The notes under the pieces were generated by a model. It ran no database searches. It was not told the origin of the DNA and worked only from the letters and a program-made list of their open reading frames with translations. This document shows positions 57,289 through 64,000 of a stretch of DNA of 64,000 nucleotides, one piece after another (positions within the stretch are counted from its first letter, which is position 1; each line of letters starts with the position of its first letter). The DNA is from [Phialemoniopsis] sp. UDSM-2020 (lineage: Eukaryota; Ascomycota; Sordariomycetes; Thyridiales; Thyridiaceae). The DNA lies in NCBI GenBank assembly GCA_018873225.1, contig JAEILZ010000002.1:868001-932000 (forward strand). Reading direction: 5' to 3'. Made by a program: the position numbers and the translations under genes.

Positions 57289-59586
57289 TCAAACCAGAAC
57301 AAATTGTTGGCTCTTTGCGTTCAGTTCCGCCTCGGAGAAATGACCAATCGCTTCTCCATCCATCTGACCCAAGATGAAGGCTTCGCCAACGAGTTCGTAA
57401 CAATCTTTCCCTATCGGCGACCACCGAAGTATACACGGTACAGAACAACCATACAGAATACAAACTAGATCACCTTCCAAAGTCTCGCTTGGACCAATGC
57501 CGACATGAATCATTTCGTCACTTTCACTACTGCACTCGATATATGTTCGGTTGTAACATACGGCCTGAACCCGTTTCAGGTAAGTCATTTGCAGGTTAGT
57601 TGTTGTCCGGTCCTTCAGAATCATGTTTGTGTCGAGATCGCCAGCTTTTGTAGCAACCAGACAAGTCATACATGCTCTGTGATACCACGCCGGCGGGAGT
57701 TTCCCGTCGGGTCCACGGTCCGCAACCAGAGTCCTCCAAAGATTATCCGGTACTTGCTCGAGCTCTGCTTCTTCACCGTGGAGTCCAAGACGTTCCAAAA
57801 CCCCTTTTGGGACAACTCCTTCGAGCATGGAGTGTCTAGTATTGATTCGTCCAATGCAGTAGCCTTTGACACTCAAGGTCTGGTTCCAATCTTGTTGACG
57901 GGGTGAAGCTCTGACTGTACCCTTTCTAACAGATGTTGACTGCCGAGCTTTTGAGGTCCTCCGACCAGGAGTCCGTTTCGGAATATCAGTAAGTGGGTGT
58001 CTGAAGATAACGTGAGGTTTTATCCCGAACGATGCGTTGTAGCATATGGTTTCTGGGGTTCCCACGAAGCTATCGCCTCTTCCTCGCCCATGGTCCCCAA
58101 TTGACGATTCACTGACTGTTTTGATCCAGGACGGTAGTCTTACCATCCTTGGATAAAACTCGTTCAAACTTTCCTTCACTTCAGGGAGTGCCCAGTGGCG
58201 ACATATGATGTCCAAAGAGCCACTTTCGTTCACGCACCACTCGACAAAGTGCGAATAGACCTGGAGGAGATCCATGCTGTAATCCGGCTCAGGAGCTGGT
58301 ACACTATGCATCTTTCTTGTTGCATTTTCTGTGCTCTTTTTCCCGCCAGGTGGTTTGTACGTCTCTTTGGCAAGATTAAGAAGTGCATAAATCGTGTCAC
58401 GAGGATCTGATGTGCCAAAGGTTGACAGGGAAGAAACCAGGCTTTCTAGGCTGTGCCGTGGCGCATAGATCGTTCCGTCCGGGTGCCTTTGAAACATGTT
58501 AAAGAGGACGTCAACGAGAATTCGAGCTTCCAGCCTGTTCGTGTCTTTGAACTTTCCTAGAGACCATCTTAGATCTTCTCTCCTCTGGATGACTTTCCGA
58601 ACCTGTTCACAGTGAATTGCCAAGATGCTGACGGCGTCAGAAAAGTCTCGCCAATGTACCCGTTCGGATCCGCACCGAACTTCAGCATCTTTGGACAAGG
58701 CTAGTTCCTGAATAGTCCATCGGCGAGAAAACCACGCACGTCGCATAAGATTCAAGAAATCCAACCAGTCTTCAGCGTGATGATCAGATATCTTGGACTC
58801 GACATCCCCATCAATAATGCCTCCGATGAAGTGCATGGCTCGGTCCGAGGTATCGTCAGAAGGACCTAGCCAGATTGCCACGTTGGTGGCGGTCGAATAG
58901 ATTACCCCCATGCGGGACACCTGGTCTTGCCTTTCCTCGTTGCTACTTTGATCGATACAAACGCGATCGACCCACAGCGTAACATCGTTTTCCCTGTCGC
59001 GAAACTCGAGCAAGAACGCATATAGGTTCTCCCTAATACGAAGTCGTCTCATCCGTCGCTGCAAGGCTCGCACCGTGGAAGGGGCATCCCCTACCGGCAC
59101 ACCGACTGTGTCGGGGCTCATGTCCACTAGCACTTCGAAATCATCACCACCGGTGCCCCAGTTATAAGATAAGGCTGTGAATTGATACTCGTCGGGGGAT
59201 TCCAAGATCTCCTTCATTGAGACGGCCTCGAGGCTAATCACAAGGATGTCGTCTGGCATGGCACTGTGTTTCAGTGTGAGGAGCCGGATCTGACCGGGGG
59301 CCAGCGGACAGTCGTCGTATTGATATGTCCTTGCCGTCTTCTGGGCAAGATCTTTGAAGTGAGATGGAATTCCGGTAGAGTCGTCGTCGGCACTGGACTT
59401 CTTCTTCGCAGCAGTGGGACGTGCTGGGGCTGAGGTCGTAAATTTGCGTTTTCGAGCTTCTGGACTTCGAAATGCTGATTCGTTTTGATGATGGATGTAA
59501 GTCTCAAAAATCGGAATCGTGGGTATGTCGTTCAAGGTTTTGACCGGCTTAACCGATATTGGTGAATAAGCCCGTTGATGTAACAT
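57289..59586 (-). CDS. HET-domain (heterokaryon incompatibility) protein
   Basis: This is a 765-residue HET protein encoded by one uninterrupted frame. The HET domain (about residues 135-290) has the three family signatures: FTALSYNWGTGG, WVDRVCIDQSSNEERQDQVSRMGVIYSTA and RAWFSRRWTIQELALSK. HET domains share a fold with TIR domains and trigger cell death on nonself recognition in fungi, often paired with NLR-type sensors. The N-terminal 110 residues are basic and Ser/Ala-rich with a KKK motif (AAKKKSS), possibly nuclear targeting. A second basic stretch (KRTPGRRTSKARQS) lies near 540. The C-terminal quarter (CMTCLVATKAGDLD..GEAFILGQMDGEA) is the usual HET tail. An intact, non-decayed copy. 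Confidence 0.93.
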   Translation of the reverse strand: MLHQRAYSPISVKPVKTLNDIPTIPIFETYIHHQNESAFRSPEARKRKFTTSAPARPTAAKKKSSADDDSTGIPSHFKDLAQKTARTYQYDDCPLAPGQIRLLTLKHSAMPDDILVISLEAVSMKEILESPDEYQFTALSYNWGTGGDDFEVLVDMSPDTVGVPVGDAPSTVRALQRRMRRLRIRENLYAFLLEFRDRENDVTLWVDRVCIDQSSNEERQDQVSRMGVIYSTATNVAIWLGPSDDTSDRAMHFIGGIIDGDVESKISDHHAEDWLDFLNLMRRAWFSRRWTIQELALSKDAEVRCGSERVHWRDFSDAVSILAIHCEQVRKVIQRREDLRWSLGKFKDTNRLEARILVDVLFNMFQRHPDGTIYAPRHSLESLVSSLSTFGTSDPRDTIYALLNLAKETYKPPGGKKSTENATRKMHSVPAPEPDYSMDLLQVYSHFVEWCVNESGSLDIICRHWALPEVKESLNEFYPRMVRLPSWIKTVSESSIGDHGRGRGDSFVGTPETICYNASFGIKPHVIFRHPLTDIPKRTPGRRTSKARQSTSVRKGTVRASPRQQDWNQTLSVKGYCIGRINTRHSMLEGVVPKGVLERLGLHGEEAELEQVPDNLWRTLVADRGPDGKLPPAWYHRACMTCLVATKAGDLDTNMILKDRTTTNLQMTYLKRVQAVCYNRTYIECSSESDEMIHVGIGPSETLEGDLVCILYGCSVPCILRWSPIGKDCYELVGEAFILGQMDGEAIGHFSEAELNAKSQQFVLV

Positions 59587-60630
59587 GGCGCCAGTAACTG
59601 GCTTCGGGCGGCCTCTTTGTCTGCGTTTGTATGTCTTTCAAATTTGTATTGTCCTCAAGTGTGGCTGGACTGGTGCGTCGAAGGATAAGCACAGTATCCG
59701 AGAAGCGTGGGTGAAAGATGGTTTTAAGTAAGCATCCATGCGTTGCCAAGACTGGTTTGGTGTACGTAAACAGGGCTGTGAGACTATTTGTCATCACTTA
59801 AAGATGGAATAAACTTGCCTGTGTAGTGACGTCTTCAGTTTTACGATTGGTTCGAATCATTGATGAGCTGCGTGTCCTGCGTACATCCTGTGTGTCTTGT
59901 GCCGCCCAATGTGGCGATATTAGTCACACGAAGGCAGCAAAGCAGGCAGCCATCAGCAGCCTCACTCGGCTGCTGCTATATGATAGGCTGAGCTGATGAG
60001 AGATTCTCGTGTGTTTGACCGAAGCATCCTTAATAAACAAGCATTCTAGGCTTGGAGCTGATTATGCGGGCACCCAGATAGTTGTGGTCACGGAAGATCA
60101 CGACACGCTTGCCCTCCACCCCGTCCTGTGCGGACCTCCATCAACACATCCCATCGTGACGCCTGTAGTCCATTGTAGGTTTGATTTTGTATTCCCTCTC
60201 ATTTACGAACAAATACCCTGCATAAAATTGCACACACTCATCTTGTGATGAGCTCACAACGTTATTAAATATCCTACAAAATGTTCCTGGGCCATTCTGC
60301 ATTGACAAGTGAGTAAGGGAACCTTTAACAATAGGACTCATGTAGACTGCGATAGGGTGCATTGGCCTGGATCAGTGTCGAGTCTTGGCCACTACCTTCA
60401 CTATCGTTATGAGTGAATCTTGCTGGTGGTGCTGCAGCTGTGAGCAAGGTGACATCAGGACGACAAAAGTGGCGTTGCTACCCTGGACACATACGAGATG
60501 GTACAAACGGGATTCCCTCCGTATTTTGGAATTACTTTTCCTTCATTCATAATTACAATGGCTTCTGTTCACGCAATGTCGGAGTGTGACTTGGCAGCTA
60601 AGGAATGATGATTCTGCTTGTTAGGCGCTA
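59587..60630. promoter_or_regulatory. upstream region of the HET gene
   Basis: About 1 kb lies between the aminotransferase stop and the HET start, both read leftward. No supported gene was found. Confidence 0.45.
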
Positions 60631-62061
60631 TTATTGCACCGGGACATTAGGCCGGATCTCCTTTATCACTGCATCGAGTGGGACTTTGGTTCCTCTCGTC
60701 ACGGCTTGCCCACTACCAGTCGTCTCCTTCAACCCCGCAGCAACTGAGCGCTGCTTGAAAACGCTGTTGACCGCATTGATAAACGTGTTGGCGAGCAACC
60801 CAATCTCCTCTTTGTCAATGATATAAGGTGGTGCAAAGAGCAATGCATCCACCAGAGTAGAGCACGGGTACACAACGGCACCGTTCTTGGTCATCTCCGC
60901 CAACACCTCTGCGCTGAGAGGACCGCCGCTCTTTTGACCAATCGTGCCAAAGTCAAAGGCTCGGAACAGGCCCATTCCACGGATACTGGCACCCTGCTGG
61001 AATATTTCCTTGGGCACACCTTCGCGGAGCTGCGACTCCAGCAGGTCGCCCATGTCGAGTACGTTCTGCAGGAGGTTATCCCGTTTTATTATCCGCTGGA
61101 CGGCGAGAGCTCCGGCGCACGCCGCCGTGTGCCCCTGGAATGTATGCCCGCTCGTGAACTTTGCGCCCGTCTTCGAACCATCTTCGAAGACTTCAAAGAC
61201 ATCCTGTCCGATTAGAACCGCTGAGAGGGGCTGATATCCACCTCCCAAGCCCTTGCCCACCGTCTGCAGATCTGGTGACACCCCGCCGAGGGATTGCCAC
61301 GCGTGGTAGCTGCCGACTCGTCCCATGCCGCACATGACCTCGTCGAACATCAGCAGAATCCCATATTTCCTGCACAGTTTCTGTAGACGAGGCAGATATG
61401 TCTTTGTCGCCGGCACAGCGCCGAGTGTCGCGCCGCCGACCGGTTCCACCATGATGCCCGCCACGGTATCCGCGCCCAACTTGTTGATCTTCTCCTCGAA
61501 TTCAGCGATAAGAGCATCCTCGTATGCGATCTCATCCCGACCTTGTCCGTCCGCGTCGTAGAAGCACCGGCTGACGTGGTGGAACGCCGGGCTCAGTATT
61601 GGCTCGAAAGTCGGCCGGCGCATGGGGTTGTTGCCGATCGCCAGCGCGCCCAACGTGTTGCCGTGGTACGAATGTTCCCTCGATATAAAGTTAACCCTCT
61701 GCGGTTGTCCTTTGTACACGTGGTATTGCCGCGCCATCTTGAGGGCCGTCTCGACGGCTTCGGACCCGGAGCACAAGAAGCAAACTTTAGCAAAAGCGCC
61801 GTCGCTCTCGTCCATGATGAACTGCGCGAGTTGTTCGGCCGGGTCCGATGTGAAGAAGGAGGTGTGGGCGAAGCTCAGGTTGCGCGTCTGCTCGACGATG
61901 GCCTCGATGATCTCGGGGTGGTTGTGGCCCATGCTCGAGACGGCGGCGCCGCTGCTGCCGTCGAGGATCTTGCGGCCATCGCTCGTGATGAGGAAGACTC
62001 CCTTGCCATCGACGGCGACCGGGTAGGTCTTGTCGAGGGAGCGATGGAATATGGCGGACAT
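60631..62061 (-). CDS. class-III PLP-dependent aminotransferase
   Basis: This is an omega-aminotransferase fold enzyme of 476 residues in one exon. Class-III features are SSGAAVSSMGHNHPEI (N-terminal), CSGSEAVETALKMARQYH (PLP phosphate binding), the Asp of DEVMCGMGRVG that binds the PLP pyridine nitrogen (about residue 240) and the Schiff-base lysine in TVGKGLGGGYQPLSAV (about 270), with SGHTFQGHTAACAGALA after it. The family includes ornithine, GABA, beta-alanine and 4-aminobutyrate aminotransferases; the substrate cannot be read from sequence. It diverges from an NCS1 nucleobase permease across 781 bases, which suggests a possible role in pyrimidine or beta-alanine catabolism (inference). 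Confidence 0.92.
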   Translation of the reverse strand: MSAIFHRSLDKTYPVAVDGKGVFLITSDGRKILDGSSGAAVSSMGHNHPEIIEAIVEQTRNLSFAHTSFFTSDPAEQLAQFIMDESDGAFAKVCFLCSGSEAVETALKMARQYHVYKGQPQRVNFISREHSYHGNTLGALAIGNNPMRRPTFEPILSPAFHHVSRCFYDADGQGRDEIAYEDALIAEFEEKINKLGADTVAGIMVEPVGGATLGAVPATKTYLPRLQKLCRKYGILLMFDEVMCGMGRVGSYHAWQSLGGVSPDLQTVGKGLGGGYQPLSAVLIGQDVFEVFEDGSKTGAKFTSGHTFQGHTAACAGALAVQRIIKRDNLLQNVLDMGDLLESQLREGVPKEIFQQGASIRGMGLFRAFDFGTIGQKSGGPLSAEVLAEMTKNGAVVYPCSTLVDALLFAPPYIIDKEEIGLLANTFINAVNSVFKQRSVAAGLKETTGSGQAVTRGTKVPLDAVIKEIRPNVPVQ

Positions 62062-62842
62062 GGCTTGTCGTGGCTGATGTCGAGTGCCTTTTCCAAGTTG
62101 GTTTTCTGCTGTACTGTGTCAAGCTGTCAACGACTTCTCAACGACTACCGGAGCATATCTTTCGCCAGAAGCTTATCTCGGCTCAGGGCTTGTGTTTTAT
62201 CAAAGTCATTTTGATTGCAAACTGGACCAGATTGCCACTCTGCGTTCCCAGTCTATCACGAGATTCTCTGTTCTCCTCCGAAGACGGAAGGCCTAGATTG
62301 AGGCGACCCTTGGAGGAGAGACATCGATCCATGCTCATCCCCAGCGAGTCTGATTGCCGTTTTAGGACAAGGCAGAGGCGATCCCCACCAGTCCCGTTTT
62401 GTGTCTTTAGCTCTTCTCTAATTCGCTCCTGGGGTCGTTATCAGAAGTCATGAACTAGTCATGGACCCATCGAGCGAGTGGAAATTCCTGTTTCGGTCTA
62501 GCACGATAACTAACAACTCTTGGGATCGAGTCTTCGCGCCACTCTCACGGCAAAGAAAACCACTTCGATACTGGGAGGTTCAAAGACTGGCCTCGACAAG
62601 TCAATCCCTGGAGCCACGAGGGTCATGCGCATCGGCTGTTATCCTCGCTTGGCTGGACTTGGTATCTCTTGATCTAGACCATACCGCGTGATAACGCGCA
62701 GTGTCAGATACTGCCCCGAGGTTCTTCAGGTGGCCTATAACTTGCATCCCAGGTGCCAGACTTGACCGATCCCAACCATCCCCAGACCAGTCATTCTTGT
62801 CACATTACGTTTCCAAAGAGTCACGAGTCCAAGAAGGCAGCA
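62062..62842. promoter_or_regulatory. divergent promoter, aminotransferase / NCS1 permease
   Basis: 781 bases separate two divergent starts, making co-regulation possible. A short plus-strand frame at 62070-62453 overlaps the aminotransferase leader and shows no motifs. No factor site was recognised. Confidence 0.5.
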
Positions 62843-64000
62843 ATGAGTGTTGCAAAGATCCTCGATGTGCTCCGCGTCCCCAGCGAGGACGGCGGCCGTT
62901 CAACCGACCGCTGGACCAACCCGGATATCCTGCCTGTGCGACCGGAGAACCGCAAATTTACGCACCGCTCCTACATGGGCTTTTGGTAAGTCCCAGTGAA
63001 TCTTCTTAATTGATTTGTCTTACTGTATCACGGCTGACCATATGCTTCCCCCCACCAGGGTTGCGGCAGGTATCGCAGCGACCTACTGGGTCATGGGCTC
63101 GACTGCCATCGCCAACGGCCTCAGTGCCGGGCAAGCCATCGCCGCCATGTTCCTCGGTGCCATTGTCTCTGGCGGCGTCTCCTGGGGCTGCGGCGAGTTT
63201 GGCATCAAGTACGCCCTTGGTTTCCCGATGATGAGCAGAGCGGCCTTTGGAATGTACGGCAGTTACTTTGTCGTCATCCTCAAGTGCTTCAGCAACTTTA
63301 TCTACAGTGGCATTCAGTGTTACTGGGGAGGCTTGGCCATGCGCGTCATGTTGGCTGCCATCTTCCCTAGCTTCTACCGGTTGCCGAACTCATTCCCTGA
63401 AAGGTACGTTTTGCACCGACGCCTGTATTGCAGAAGACGTGGCTAACATGCAAGCAGCGCACACATCACGACTCAGGAGTTCATTGGCACGATGATCTAC
63501 TTTGTCATCTTCGTGGCCCTCATCTTCGTCAAGCCGTATAAGCTGCACACCTTCTTTTTCATCAGCTTCATTGGCGTTTCCTGCACCATGGTCGGCACGT
63601 TCATTTGGGCCATGGCAGCCAACGGTGGTGCTGGCGATCTTGTTGCTCCCCCACAGAAGCTGAGCACTGGGTAGGTTCATGCGCTTGCAACCATGGGTAG
63701 AGCTTTTGCTAACCAATGGACGATAGCGACACCGTCTTCCGTTTCTTCCAAGCTATCTGTACCATGGCGACAACATACACTGGTGTCAGTATCCGTCACT
63801 CGGACTGGAGTCGCTACACCAAGACACCATCGGCAGCCAGGATGGGTATCTGGATCGGCTGCCCCCTGTCTGTCTCTCTATCAGCCATGTTCGGTATCTT
63901 CGTCACCAGCGCCACGCGCCAGATGTACGGACAGATTATTTGGCAGCCTATTACCCTGCTTTCACACATCCAGGCCGTTGACTACAGCGCTACTTCGCGT
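62843..64000 (+). CDS. NCS1-family nucleobase/allantoin-type permease (partial, runs off the right edge)
   Basis: This is a plasma-membrane proton-coupled permease of the nucleobase:cation symporter-1 family (fungal Fur type). Exons seen are 62843-62985, 63059-63403, 63458-63670 and 63727 onward; the phases agree. The N-terminal signature TDRWTNPDILPVRPENRKFT and the first helices (FWVAAGIAATYWVMGSTAIANGLSAGQAIAAMFLGAIV) are typical, as is GFPMMSRAAFGMYGSYF. Later GIWIGCPLSVSLSAMFGIFVTSATRQMYG is present. The known Fur members carry uracil, allantoin, uric acid or uridine; I cannot choose among them. The 3' part, including the last helices and stop, lies outside the window. Confidence 0.9.

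Overview
The window is nuclear DNA from a filamentous ascomycete (Pezizomycotina, most likely Sordariomycetes). The evidence is short introns (about 46-90 nt) with GT..AG ends that join reading frames exactly, fungal-only families (Zn2Cys6 regulators, HET, fungal NACHT/STAND proteins, MFS sugar porters, TPS2), and an AT-rich, GC-ended transposon whose interior looks RIP-mutated. Gene models were built by hand from splice sites; for most intact multi-exon genes the exon lengths sum to a multiple of three. I see no tRNA, rRNA or CRISPR. Family names come from motif recognition; no database search was run.

Layout. (1) 0.75-7.8 kb: a RING-containing SNF2 helicase and a NACHT protein ending in C2H2 zinc fingers diverge from a 294-bp promoter. 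(2) 7.8-31.3 kb: a carbohydrate-use neighbourhood holding a relic of an alpha-glucoside transporter, a Zn2Cys6 regulator, a secreted alpha/beta-hydrolase, a GH43 glycosidase, a Sde182/DUF1593 protein, a GH5 glycosidase, a lactose-permease-like porter, an alpha-glucoside-type porter and a second Zn2Cys6 regulator. The DUF1593 gene carries one frameshift and the GH5 gene two, so the cluster appears to be decaying. (3) 31.5-35.3 kb: a second NACHT/STAND gene that contains a 646-bp element with 31-bp perfect terminal inverted repeats. The element lies almost exactly where GTAAGT...TAG would excise it as an intron. (4) 36.3-39.2 kb: an SDR oxidoreductase and the 2-Cys peroxiredoxin TSA1. (5) 39.6-50.5 kb: six paralogous BTB/POZ genes with matching intron positions, one inverted, one a pseudogene with two stop codons, and two with shortened C-termini. 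(6) 53.5-64 kb: trehalose-6-phosphate phosphatase TPS2, a HET-domain protein, and a divergent pair made of a class-III aminotransferase and an NCS1 nucleobase permease cut by the window edge.

Two themes stand out. One is a sugar-polymer utilisation cluster with regulators, secreted or cytosolic hydrolases and porters, partly broken. The other is a concentration of recognition and signalling families (two NACHT proteins, HET, an expanding BTB array) showing duplication, pseudogenisation and transposon insertion, as expected for rapidly evolving nonself-recognition loci. Any functional link between the BTB array and the NACHT/HET genes is inference only.
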